From the NCBI RefSeq assembly GCF_035917235.1, contig NZ_CP108423.1, forward strand, positions 6,415,501 through 6,479,500: a stretch of DNA of 64,000 nt, read 5' to 3'. Source of the stretch: Streptomyces sp. NBC_01294 (GTDB lineage: Bacteria; Actinomycetota; Actinomycetes; Streptomycetales; Streptomycetaceae). Position numbers and translations under genes: made by a program. Shown here piece by piece: positions 31,205 to 38,997 of this stretch. Under the pieces are notes generated by a model that saw nothing but the letters and a program-made list of their open reading frames with translations, searched no databases and was not told the DNA's origin. Numbering within the stretch: position 1 is the first letter of the stretch; every line of letters starts with the position of its first letter.

Positions 31205-32026
31205 ATGCGACGACCGGCACAGGTCACCAGGAAGACCTTGATCACCATGGCTGCCGCGGGGGGTGTCCTCGCTTTGGGCGGGGGCCACGCACACGCGGAC
31301 TCCGGCGCTTCCGGGAAGGCCGCGCACTCTCCGGGCCTGCTGTCCGGAAACACGCTGCAGGCGCCCGTGGACGCACCGGTGAACGCCTGCGGGAACACGG
31401 TCAACGTGGTGGGGGGCCTCAATCCGGCCTTCGGGAACCACTGCTCCAACGGGTGGGGCCACGGCAAGCCGACCAAGCCCGGCAAGCCGAGCAAGCCCCA
31501 CCACCCGGGACACCCGGGCAACCCCGGACACCCGGGCCATCCCGGACACCCGGGCGGCGGCGACGAGCCGTGCGACGACCACCCGGGCAACCCGGGACAC
31601 CCCGGTACGCCGGGTGGTGAGAACCCCGGTACGCCCGGAAACCCCGGTACGCCGGGCGGCGAGAACCCCGGCACCCCCGGAAACCCGGGCGGCGGCGAGA
31701 CCCCCGGGAACCCGGGCACCCCCGGAACGCCGGGCGGTCACACTCCCGGAACCCCGGGCACCCCCGGTACTCCGGGAACGGGCACCCCTGGTACTCCGGG
31801 CACGGGTACGCCCGGTACGCCGACCCATCCCGGGCCGGGCACCGTCACCCCGGTCACGCACCCCGGCCCGGGAACCGGCACGGAGATCGGCAACGGCAAC
31901 CTCGGTGGGCCGGCCGGTCTCGCCGCCACCGGCTCCGGTGACGTCCTCACCGCGGGCCTCCCGCTCGCGGGCGGGCTGCTGCTGGCCGGCTCCGTGCTCT
32001 ACCGCCGCGCCCGCAACGCCGCCTGA
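31205..32026 (+). CDS. Long chaplin (ChpC-like) with one chaplin domain, collagen-like stalk and LAATG sortase signal
   Basis: A 273-residue cell-wall protein. It has a signal peptide (KTLITMAAAGGVLALGGGHAHA), one chaplin domain at about 35-80 with cysteines in NACGN and GNHC, then about 140 residues of PGH, PGN and PGT triplets. At the end are LAATG, a hydrophobic helix and RRARNAA, the class E sortase anchor. Known long chaplins (ChpA, B, C) carry two chaplin domains before LAXTG; here the second is replaced by the stalk. It sits after chpH, as chpC does in S. coelicolor. The ATG at 31205 precedes a typical signal peptide. Confidence 0.9.
   Translation: MRRPAQVTRKTLITMAAAGGVLALGGGHAHADSGASGKAAHSPGLLSGNTLQAPVDAPVNACGNTVNVVGGLNPAFGNHCSNGWGHGKPTKPGKPSKPHHPGHPGNPGHPGHPGHPGGGDEPCDDHPGNPGHPGTPGGENPGTPGNPGTPGGENPGTPGNPGGGETPGNPGTPGTPGGHTPGTPGTPGTPGTGTPGTPGTGTPGTPTHPGPGTVTPVTHPGPGTGTEIGNGNLGGPAGLAATGSGDVLTAGLPLAGGLLLAGSVLYRRARNAA
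31490..31850 (+). repeat. Collagen-like CCCGGN triplet repeats
   Basis: Degenerate nine-base units (CCCGGNACN, GGACACCCG and similar) encode PGX triplets (PGH, PGN, PGT) in the long chaplin. The frame is kept throughout, with GGE and GGG interruptions. Such arrays usually vary in copy number between strains. Confidence 0.85.
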
Positions 32027-32077
32027 CGGCTGCTCAGGGCGGGGGCGCCGGCCGGTCACCGCCGGGAGGCGTCCCCG

Positions 32078-32127
32078 CCAGGGTCACGACACCAGGGTCA
32101 CGACACCAGGTCACGTCACCAGGTCGC
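32078..32127. repeat. 14-base tandem repeat CCAGGGTCACGACA
   Basis: Two perfect 14-base units, a 13-base unit with changes and a partial fourth unit lie between the long chaplin and the convergent DUF5703 gene. The last units overlap the final codons of the latter. Confidence 0.85.
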
Positions 32128-32304
32128 GCGGACCTGGCGGATGATCCGGCGGCGCAGTCGCACACGGCGGCTGCCGTCCCGGTGCAGGCTCAGCCGGTCC
32201 AGTTCCCAGTTTCCGTACTCGGCATGGTCGGTCAGCAGGCGCGTCGCCTCCTTGCGAGGAACGCCACGGGGCACGTACACGTCGACAAATTCGTATTCCG
32301 GCAT
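32116..32304 (-). CDS. DUF5703-family small protein
   Basis: A 62-residue protein (MPEYEFVDVYVPRGVPRKEA..., then an Arg-rich strand RRVRLRRRIIRQVRATW). Size and sequence match an actinobacterial family of unknown function found beside the chaplin genes. The ATG at 32304 opens a beta-rich fold with a basic face. It is divergent from the next gene by 47 bases. Confidence 0.85.
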   Translation of the reverse strand: MPEYEFVDVYVPRGVPRKEATRLLTDHAEYGNWELDRLSLHRDGSRRVRLRRRIIRQVRATW

Positions 32305-32351
32305 CGCATCTATTGTGCGGGCAGAGCCCTGCTACGGATAGCGTCTGCTCT

Positions 32352-33053
32352 ATGTCTGATGCCGCTCTGCCCACTGTTGCCGAGGTACGCGCCGCCGCCG
32401 AGGCGGTCAAGGCCGCGCTCGACCGCCACCTCGCCGCGGTCGAGCGCAGGATCGGGGACGAGGACCCGGACGTCTACGCCGCGTTCAACGAACTCGCCGC
32501 CGCAGCCGAGGAGTACGACGAACTCCTCTACGACCGCTACGACGAGGTCACCCCCTTCGAGATCCCCACGCCCGAGGACGGCGTGCCGTACACCGGCCCC
32601 GCCGAGCCCGCCGCCTTCAGCGTGCTCATCCGCCGCGACTACGCCGTGGTCGAACCGGCGAGGCTGATCGCCCAGGCCGAGCGGGTCGCCGCGCACGACC
32701 GGGACGCCGAATTCGTCCACGACGGCGGCACCGCCGACGCGCTGGGCGTCCTCTTCGGCGAGTACGAGCCCGACGAAATCGCCTCCCGCTTCAAGGACTT
32801 CGGGCTGGAGGAGGGCGACTCCACCCTCTGGATCGCGGCCTCGGAGGAGATGGCGGAGCCGGGGGAGTGGCTGGGATCGCCCTTCGGGCACATCGATCCG
32901 CAGGACGTGCTGCACCGGTTCGACGTCAGTTCCGTCTTCGACGAGGAGGCGGACGACTTCGACGAGGCTGACGGTGACGGTGACGGTGACGGGGAGAGCG
33001 AGGGCGGCGAGAGCGAGGGCAGGGCCGCCGAGCAGGGGCTGACCCCGGCCTGA
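32352..33053 (+). CDS. Acidic hypothetical protein
   Basis: A 233-residue protein not assignable to an enzyme family. The N-terminal 60 residues are helical with an AEAVKAALDRHLAAVERRIG-type amphipathic helix. A compact central region (PEPAAFSVLIRRDYAVVE-like strand) follows, and the tail after residue 195 is almost all Asp, Glu, Gly and Ser (DGDGDGDGESEGGESEG). The ATG at 32352 is preferred over an earlier in-frame ATG at 32313, which would overlap the DUF5703 promoter region. It is conserved at this place in Streptomyces as far as I recall. Confidence 0.8.
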   Translation: MSDAALPTVAEVRAAAEAVKAALDRHLAAVERRIGDEDPDVYAAFNELAAAAEEYDELLYDRYDEVTPFEIPTPEDGVPYTGPAEPAAFSVLIRRDYAVVEPARLIAQAERVAAHDRDAEFVHDGGTADALGVLFGEYEPDEIASRFKDFGLEEGDSTLWIAASEEMAEPGEWLGSPFGHIDPQDVLHRFDVSSVFDEEADDFDEADGDGDGDGESEGGESEGRAAEQGLTPA

Positions 33054-33083
33054 TCGCGGCCTGACGGACGCGTGCCGGCGCCA

Positions 33084-33117
33084 CCGTGGCCCCCGCCCCG
33101 CAGGGCGGGGGCCACGG
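33084..33117. terminator. Bidirectional terminator hairpin
   Basis: CCGTGGCCCCCGCCC and its complement flank loop CGCA between the convergent acidic protein gene and the RecD-like gene. Confidence 0.85.
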
Positions 33118-33139
33118 TCGGTCGTCCGGCCGATTCGGA

Positions 33140-35827
33140 CTACTCCGGCCGTTCGCCCGCCGCCGCCAAGGCCGTCAGCAGGACCGTCAGCCGCGTCGTA
33201 CGCGGCTTGGGCAGGACCTCGGCCACCGCGCGCGGCAGCGCCTGGTCCACGCCGTGCACCACGGACAGATGCCGCTCCGCCCGCCCGAAGGCCGTGTAGA
33301 CCCAGTCCCGCGACAGGGCCTGCGCCGCGTCGCCCGGCAGTACGACGACCACCGCGGGCCAGCGCATGCCCACGGCCTGGTGCGCCGTCACCGCCCAGCC
33401 GTGGCGCACCTGCGCCTCGACGAACTCCTTCGGTACGACGATCCGCGCGCCCGCGCGCTCCAGGTGCAGCCCCTGTGCGTCGGCCGACACCACCCGGGCC
33501 GGCAGCGCCCGCCCGGCGGACGGCACGTGGACGACCCGGTCGCCGGGGTCGAAGCCGCCGAACCGGCCGGGACCGGGGTTCAGCCGCTCCTTGAGGGCGG
33601 TGTTCAAGGCCCGGGTCCCCGCGGAGCCGCCGTGGCCCGGGGTGATCACCTGCACGCTGTCCGCCGGGATCCCGAAGGCCCGCGGCACCGACTCGGCCAC
33701 CAGCTGTACGGCGCGGTGCACGGCCTCCCCGGCGTCGTGCACCGGGACGATGACGACCTCCTTGCCGGGGGCGTCGACCTGGTTCAGCTCCCCGATCCCG
33801 ATGCCGGAGACGAGCTCGCCGACCGGGCCCGGGTCGGGGGTGCGGGAGACCAGCTGCGGGAAGGTACGGGCCGCCAGTACGTCGGCGAACACCCGTCCGG
33901 CCCCGGCGGATCCGAGCACTCCGGGGTCTCCGGAGAGGACCAGCCGGGCCCCGTCCGGGACGGACTCCACCAGCGCGGCCGCGGCCTCCACGTCCAGCTG
34001 CGGCGCGTCCAGCACCACGAGCAGGTCCAGCGCGAACTGCCCGTCGGCGTCCAGCCCGGGCCCCTCGGACCCGGACAGCAGCCCCGCCACGGTCACGGAG
34101 TCCGGTCCGCCCGGTGCGTGCGCGGCCAGGCAGACCCGCAGGCCCAGCTCCCGGGCCGCCGCGGCCAGCGCGAACGGCTCGGCGCGGGCGGCCTCGCCGC
34201 CGGTGTGGGTGACCAGGCCGTGGCCCGCGACCGCGCGGATCAGCTCGGCGGCGGAGGGGGACGGTGCGGCTCCGGCGGCCTGCTCCCAGTCCGCCGGGCC
34301 TTCGAAGGTGTTGGCCACCCGGGCCAGGCCGTCGGCCAGGCTCTCCTCGGCCATGGCGGAACCCTCCAGGCCGACGAGAATCTGTACGGGCTGCTCCTCG
34401 GCCTGGGCGTCCTGCGCGTCGTCGTCCGTGTCCTGGGCGTCCCGGGCGTCCGGCGTCGCGTGCTTGCCGGCCGGGGGCCCCAGGGGCTCGTGGAACACCA
34501 GCACCGAGCCCTCGGCGATGGCCTGTTCCAGCGCCGCGGCCGGGTCCGGTACGCCGTACTGGACCAGGGCCTTCTCCAGTACCGGGGCCTCCAGGGCGGT
34601 GTGCCCCTTGAGCCCGGCCTGGGTCAGCAGCCAGCCCACCAGGACGGTGGTGCGGCGCTCGTCCCCGGGACCGGCCTCGGGGCCCAGCAGGGCGCGCGCG
34701 AAGCCGTCCGCCTGGGTCGGACGTACGGCGGGGACCGCCAGCAGCCGCCAGGGGTTCTCGGCGAGCTGCTCGGCGGCGTCCTCGCCGAGGGCCGCGGCGG
34801 CGGGGGCGGCCAGGGTCTCGGGGGCGCCACCGCGGGCCAGTACGGCCCGTACGCCGTCGACGGCGTCGGCGGAGGGTGCGGCGGCGGTCGTCGGTGCCGG
34901 GGTGGCCGGGCGGGGTGCCTGGGGCGCCTGGGGCGCCTTGCGGGGCGCGGCCGGGGTCGCCTCGTCGAAGTACACGGCGGCCGGCTTCGCACCGCTCTCC
35001 ACGGCCCGTACGGCGGCCTGCAGGTCGGCGGCCTTGCCGCTGAGCTTGGCGCCGGCCTCGACGGGGCCGTCGCGCTCGGCCTTGCGCCGGGCGATGCGCT
35101 CGCGCTCGATCTTCTGGGCCGCGAGTTCGGCGGCGGCCTCGCTGAGCGCCGGCTTCTCCGGGTCGGGGGTGGGCCCTGCGGGGCTTTCCCCCACCCCGCC
35201 CCTTCCCGAAACCGGAGGCTCCGCCCCCGGACCCCCGTCCTCGTCCCCACCGCTGCGCGGGGCACCATCGCCCCCGGCTTCGCCGGACTCCACGGCGGAA
35301 GCCGACTCCGGCTCCCCGTCCCCGGCTTCGCCGGGACCAGCGCCCTCGGCCTGCCGGGGCTCCGCCCCCGGCCCCCGGTCCGTGGCTTCGCCGTCCGGAG
35401 CCTCCGCCCCGCCTCCCTCGGCGTCGGCGTTGGCCGGCTGGGGCTCCGCCTCGTCCGCCTCGGCAGGCGCCGGTTCTTCCCCGGGCTCCGCGGCGTTGGC
35501 CGGCTGCGGCTCCGCCCCGTCCGCCTCGGCAGGCGCCGGTTCTTCCCCGGGCTCCGCGGCGTCGGCCGGCTGGGGCTCCGCCCCCACTGCCTCGGCTTCG
35601 CCGGTGTCTGTGGCCTCGGCCGGTGTCGGCTCTTCGCCTGGCCGGGGCTCCGCCTCGACTGCCTGCGCTTCGGCGTCCGTTGGCGTCGGCTTTGTCGTGG
35701 CTGCCTCGGGGGTGGCCTCGGCGGGTGCCGGGGTCGGGGTGGGGGTGGGGACGGGGGTGGGGGCCGCCTGGGGGGCTGCCGGGTCCTCCGCGGCAGCGGG
35801 TCCGGCAGCTTGGCGGTCCGTACTCAC
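33140..35827 (-). CDS. RecD2-like helicase-fold protein with degenerate ATPase motifs
   Basis: An 895-residue protein. Residues 1-235 are a Pro/Ala/Glu-rich tail with 22-residue repeats. Residues from about 240 resemble actinobacterial helix-hairpin-helix/RecD-type proteins. A Walker B-like LLVVLDAPQLD, a motif III-like LVLSGDPGVLGSAGAGRVF and a C-terminal VYTAFGRAERHLSVV match superfamily 1 RecD helicases. The Walker A position reads LVTHTGGEAARAEPF (about residue 540), with no GKT, and the usual HKSQG reads AHQAVG (about 812). ATP hydrolysis is therefore doubtful. The GTG at 35827 overlaps the aldo/keto reductase stop as GTGA. Confidence 0.8.
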   Translation of the reverse strand: MSTDRQAAGPAAAEDPAAPQAAPTPVPTPTPTPAPAEATPEAATTKPTPTDAEAQAVEAEPRPGEEPTPAEATDTGEAEAVGAEPQPADAAEPGEEPAPAEADGAEPQPANAAEPGEEPAPAEADEAEPQPANADAEGGGAEAPDGEATDRGPGAEPRQAEGAGPGEAGDGEPESASAVESGEAGGDGAPRSGGDEDGGPGAEPPVSGRGGVGESPAGPTPDPEKPALSEAAAELAAQKIERERIARRKAERDGPVEAGAKLSGKAADLQAAVRAVESGAKPAAVYFDEATPAAPRKAPQAPQAPRPATPAPTTAAAPSADAVDGVRAVLARGGAPETLAAPAAAALGEDAAEQLAENPWRLLAVPAVRPTQADGFARALLGPEAGPGDERRTTVLVGWLLTQAGLKGHTALEAPVLEKALVQYGVPDPAAALEQAIAEGSVLVFHEPLGPPAGKHATPDARDAQDTDDDAQDAQAEEQPVQILVGLEGSAMAEESLADGLARVANTFEGPADWEQAAGAAPSPSAAELIRAVAGHGLVTHTGGEAARAEPFALAAAARELGLRVCLAAHAPGGPDSVTVAGLLSGSEGPGLDADGQFALDLLVVLDAPQLDVEAAAALVESVPDGARLVLSGDPGVLGSAGAGRVFADVLAARTFPQLVSRTPDPGPVGELVSGIGIGELNQVDAPGKEVVIVPVHDAGEAVHRAVQLVAESVPRAFGIPADSVQVITPGHGGSAGTRALNTALKERLNPGPGRFGGFDPGDRVVHVPSAGRALPARVVSADAQGLHLERAGARIVVPKEFVEAQVRHGWAVTAHQAVGMRWPAVVVVLPGDAAQALSRDWVYTAFGRAERHLSVVHGVDQALPRAVAEVLPKPRTTRLTVLLTALAAAGERPE
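35172..35240 (-). repeat. Dispersed Streptomyces intergenic repeat inside a coding region
   Basis: Read on the minus strand, this stretch has the modules GGTCCGGGGGCGGAGCC, TTCGGGAAGGGGCGGGG and TGGGGGAAAGCCCCGC. I recognise these from a repeat that is common between genes in Streptomyces. Here it is in frame inside the RecD-like gene and encodes a Gly/Pro segment near residues 196-218. Confidence 0.7.
35437..35600 (-). repeat. 66-base tandem repeat in the RecD-like gene
   Basis: Consecutive copies 66 bases apart (for example starting at 35461 and 35527) encode 22-residue units of the type AEPQPANAAEPGEEPAPAEAD. The units differ by a few bases, so the duplication is fairly recent. Confidence 0.85.
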
Positions 35828-36807
35828 AGCGTGCTCCAGTCCTGGTCGGGGTAGCGGTGCACCGGAGCCGAAACATCGTCCAGCGCCCGGCAGATCTCCT
35901 CGGGAAGACTAAGGGCCTCCACCGACAACGCCGCCGCGAGCTGCGCCGATGTCCGCGCGCCGACGATCGGCGCGACCACCCCGGGCCGGTCCCGGATCCA
36001 CGCCAGGGCCACCTGCAGCGGGGTCACGGCCAGCCCCTGGGCCGCCGTCACCACCGCGTCCACGATCCGGCCCGCCGCCTCGTCGAGGTACGGGTCCACG
36101 AAGGCGGCCAGGGACTCCGAGGCACCCCGGGAGTCCGCGGGGGTGCCGTCCCGGTACTTGCCCGTCAGCACCCCGCGGCCCAGCGGGGACGAGGGCAGCA
36201 GGCCGATCCCGAGGTCCAGCGCGGCCGGCAGCACCTCCCGCTCCACGCCGCGCTGCAACAGGGAGTACTCCATCTGGGTCGAGGCGATCCGGGTCCGCAC
36301 GCCGGGGGCGGCGAGCTGCCAGGTCGCCGCCTTCGCCAGCTGCCAGCCGCAGAAGTTCGACACCCCGGCGTACCGGGCCCGCCCGCTGCTCACCGCCAGG
36401 TCCACCGCCTGCAGGGTCTCCTCCAGCGGGGTCGCCGGGTCGAAGGCGTGCACCTGCCACAGGTCGACGTAGTCGGTGCCCAGCCGGTCCAGCGAGGCGT
36501 CCAGGGCGGCGAGCAGGTGCCCGCGCGAGCCGTCGAACCTGCGGTCCGGGTCCGGCACGCTGCCCGCCTTGGTCGCGATCACCAGGTCCCGGCGCGGGAT
36601 GAGCCCGCCCACCAGCTGCCCGAGGAGGTACTCCGCCGCACCGCCGCCGTACACGTCGGCGGTGTCGACGAGGGTGCCGCCCGCCTCCCAGAAGGTCTTC
36701 ACCTGCTCGGCGGCCGCTTCCTCGCCGGTGTCGCGGCCCCAGGTGAGGGTGCCGAGGCCGATCCGGGAGACGCGCAGTCCGGTGCGGCCGAGATGCCTGT
36801 GCTCCAT
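35824..36807 (-). CDS. Aldo/keto reductase
   Basis: A 327-residue TIM-barrel oxidoreductase. The catalytic set is visible: Asp and Tyr in VDTADVYGGG, Lys in VIATKAG and His in DLWQVHAFD. The NADPH-binding SPLGRGVLTGKY and PIVGARTSAQL are also present. It reduces aldehydes or ketones; it resembles the YajO/AKR11-12 type. The ATG at 36807 begins MEHRHLGRTGLRVSRIGLGT. The gene heads a two-gene unit with the RecD-like gene (GTGA overlap), an unexpected pairing. Confidence 0.93.
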   Translation of the reverse strand: MEHRHLGRTGLRVSRIGLGTLTWGRDTGEEAAAEQVKTFWEAGGTLVDTADVYGGGAAEYLLGQLVGGLIPRRDLVIATKAGSVPDPDRRFDGSRGHLLAALDASLDRLGTDYVDLWQVHAFDPATPLEETLQAVDLAVSSGRARYAGVSNFCGWQLAKAATWQLAAPGVRTRIASTQMEYSLLQRGVEREVLPAALDLGIGLLPSSPLGRGVLTGKYRDGTPADSRGASESLAAFVDPYLDEAAGRIVDAVVTAAQGLAVTPLQVALAWIRDRPGVVAPIVGARTSAQLAAALSVEALSLPEEICRALDDVSAPVHRYPDQDWSTL

Positions 36808-36874
36808 GAGCGCTGAGACTACTGGGGCGCTGACGCAGAGGACCCTGGCGCGCTACAGTCCCCGCAGACCTACG

Positions 36875-36888
36875 TTACTGATCGGTAA
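36875..36888. promoter_or_regulatory. Inverted repeat TTACTGATCGGTAA
   Basis: TTAC and GTAA arms around TGATCG, 20 bases before the LLM oxidoreductase start and in the divergent gap with the aldo/keto reductase; a partial third half-site (CCGGTAAG) follows. The shape fits a TetR-type operator. Confidence 0.4.
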
Positions 36889-36907
36889 ACCGGTAAGGGG
36901 ACGACAC

Positions 36908-37957
36908 ATGCGGCTCGGCATCAATCTTGGTTACTGGGGCGCGGGGATGGACTCCGACAACCTCGCCGTCGCCCAGGAGGCCGACCGCCTCGGCTACGAC
37001 GTCTGCTGGGCCGCCGAGGCCTACGGCTCCGACGCCCCGACCGTGCTCGCCTGGGTCGCCGCCCAGACCGAGCGCATCGACGTCGGCTCGGCGATCCTGC
37101 AGATCCCGGCGCGGCAGCCCGCGATGACCGCCATGACGGCGGCCACCCTCGACTCGCTCACCAAGGGCCGCTTCCGGCTCGGCCTCGGCGTCTCCGGCCC
37201 GCAGGTCTCCGAGGGCTGGTACGGCGTCAAATTCGACAAGCCGCTCGCCCGGACCCGCGAGTACGTGGAGATCGTCCGCAAGGCGATGACCCGCGAGCGG
37301 CTCTCGTACGAGGGCGAGCACTGGACCCTGCCGCTGCCGGGCGGCCCGGGCAAGCCGCTCAAGCTGACGGTGCACCCCGAGCGCGAGCACATCCCGCTCT
37401 ACATCGCCGCCATCGGGCCGAAGAACCTGGAGCAGACCGGCGAGATCGCCGACGGCGCGCTGCTGATCTTCCCGGCCGCCGAGCACCTGGAGGCCACCGC
37501 GCTCACCCACATCCGGGCGGGCCGCGAGAAGGCCGGGCTGACCATGGACGGCTTCGACGTCTGCCCGACCGTGCCGCTGGCCCTCGGCGAGGACGTGAAC
37601 GCGCTCGCGGACATGTTCCGCCCCTACACCGCCCTGTACGTCGGCGGCATGGGCAGCCGGAAGCAGAACTTCTACAACCAGCTGGCCCAGCGCATGGGCT
37701 ACGAGAAGGAAGCCGCCGAGATCCAGGACAAGTACCTGGCGGGCGACAAGACCGGCGCGGCCGAGGCCGTCCCGCACTCGCTGATCGACTCGACCACCCT
37801 GCTCGGTCCGGTCGAGCGGATCGCGGACGGGATGCGGGCCTACGCGGAGGCCGGGGTCACCACCCTCACGCTGGCCCCGGCCGGCTTCACCCTCGACGAG
37901 CGGATCGCCGCCCTGCGCGCCGGCACCGAGGCGATGGAGCGCGCGGGCCTCGCCTGA
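36908..37957 (+). CDS. LLM-class F420-dependent oxidoreductase
   Basis: A 349-residue luciferase-like monooxygenase-fold protein. It opens MRLGINLGYWGAG, with GYDVCWAAEAYGSDAPTVLAWVAAQT, IGSAIL-like strands, RFRLGLGVSGPQVSEGWYG and IPLYIAAIGPKNLEQTGEIADGAL. These are features of actinobacterial F420-using members that oxidise alcohols or reduce imines/alkenes. The substrate is unknown. The ATG at 36908 follows AAGGGGAC. A TetR-like palindrome precedes the gene. Confidence 0.93.
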   Translation: MRLGINLGYWGAGMDSDNLAVAQEADRLGYDVCWAAEAYGSDAPTVLAWVAAQTERIDVGSAILQIPARQPAMTAMTAATLDSLTKGRFRLGLGVSGPQVSEGWYGVKFDKPLARTREYVEIVRKAMTRERLSYEGEHWTLPLPGGPGKPLKLTVHPEREHIPLYIAAIGPKNLEQTGEIADGALLIFPAAEHLEATALTHIRAGREKAGLTMDGFDVCPTVPLALGEDVNALADMFRPYTALYVGGMGSRKQNFYNQLAQRMGYEKEAAEIQDKYLAGDKTGAAEAVPHSLIDSTTLLGPVERIADGMRAYAEAGVTTLTLAPAGFTLDERIAALRAGTEAMERAGLA

Positions 37958-38018
37958 GCCGGAGGGACCGGATGATTCCGGAGGGGCCGGATGAGCCGGT
38001 TGCCGCCGGAAAGCTCTG

Positions 38019-38060
38019 CGGCCGTGGTGGGGGCTCGGGGGGTCTTCCCCGCCACGGCCG
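38019..38060. terminator. Terminator hairpin after the LLM oxidoreductase
   Basis: CGGCCGTGG at 38019-38027 pairs with CCACGGCCG at 38052-38060. The loop region includes a secondary GGGG/CCCC pairing. The rest of the 37958-38188 gap shows short GGATGA-type repeats and then the promoter region of the next gene. Confidence 0.7.
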
Positions 38061-38188
38061 ACACAGCCAACAACGCGCCGGGCGGCCGCCGGGTTACGCA
38101 ACGAGGCCCATCCCCTGATTTCGTTCATTCGGACGAGTAGTGCGACGTATCGGTTGCCCGCCCCGCCGACCGGCGTTTGACTCGGTGC

Positions 38189-38977
38189 ATGCTCTCTGCC
38201 CGCAGCCTGTTCCAGGAGATCGTCGACCACGACGATTCCTTCCAGCTGTTCTGCTCCATCGCCGCCAGCGGGGAGACCCAGGGCGGCTGGGAGAACGCGC
38301 GCATCGCGGCCCTGGTGCCGGACGCCATGCGCGACCTCGCGCCCAAGATCACCCGGCACGGCGCGGACGAGGACAAGCACGGCCGGATCTTCAACGCCCT
38401 GCTCCGCAAGCGGGGCCTGACGCCCGTCCCCGTACCGCCCGAGACCGACTACACGATGCTGCTGGAACGCCGCGGCATCGGGCTCGCGCACGAGAAGCTG
38501 CGCCGTGAGGCGGCGCTGAGCGAGGAGGACATCGTCGTCTACCTCGCGCACAGCCGCGTCACCGAGCAGCGCGCCGCCGACCAGATGGACATGCTGGTCA
38601 AGTACTTCGGCGACCACCCCGAGGTGGGCAAGGCGATCCACATGATCAGCCACGACGAGGACAACCACCTCGCCTACTGCCACGAGGAACTGCTGCGGCT
38701 CGCCCGCGCGGGCCACGGCCGGACCATCCACCGGGTGCTGCGCGAGAGCGCGCTCACCGAGATCGCCGTCTACCGGGACGTGAGCCTCGCCGTCATGGAC
38801 CACATGGGACGGCTGCTGCACTGGCCCACCGCCAAGGCCGCCGCGCTCTCCGCCGGCATCCGCGCGATGTACGCCTACGAGCGGTTCAGCGGCTGGCACC
38901 GGATGGTGGACCTGCGGATGCCGGAGCGCCTGGGCGCCCTGGGCGGTGCACCGGCCACCGCGCCCGGGTTCGCGTAG
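38189..38977 (+). CDS. Ferritin-like domain protein
   Basis: A 262-residue helical protein with two carboxylate/histidine motifs spaced as in ferritin-like di-iron proteins: GADEDKHGRIF near residue 62 and SHDEDNHLAYCHEELL near residue 158. It probably binds a di-iron or similar metal centre; its oxidase or hydroxylase role is unknown. The ATG at 38189 begins MLSARSLFQEIVDHDDSF. A TTG twelve bases upstream is an unlikely start. It is convergent with corA, 20 bases apart. Confidence 0.88.
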   Translation: MLSARSLFQEIVDHDDSFQLFCSIAASGETQGGWENARIAALVPDAMRDLAPKITRHGADEDKHGRIFNALLRKRGLTPVPVPPETDYTMLLERRGIGLAHEKLRREAALSEEDIVVYLAHSRVTEQRAADQMDMLVKYFGDHPEVGKAIHMISHDEDNHLAYCHEELLRLARAGHGRTIHRVLRESALTEIAVYRDVSLAVMDHMGRLLHWPTAKAAALSAGIRAMYAYERFSGWHRMVDLRMPERLGALGGAPATAPGFA

Positions 38978-38997
38978 ACCTGCGTTCCCCGCTCGGC

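Noticed and set aside
31490..31850. Repeats in the long chaplin as a CRISPR-like array
   Set aside because: The unit is nine bases, in frame and without unique spacers; it encodes PGX triplets.
33086..35912. Two plus-strand frames of more than 840 residues
   Set aside because: Both are antisense to the RecD-like gene; low-complexity Ser/Pro or Gly/Arg content without motifs.
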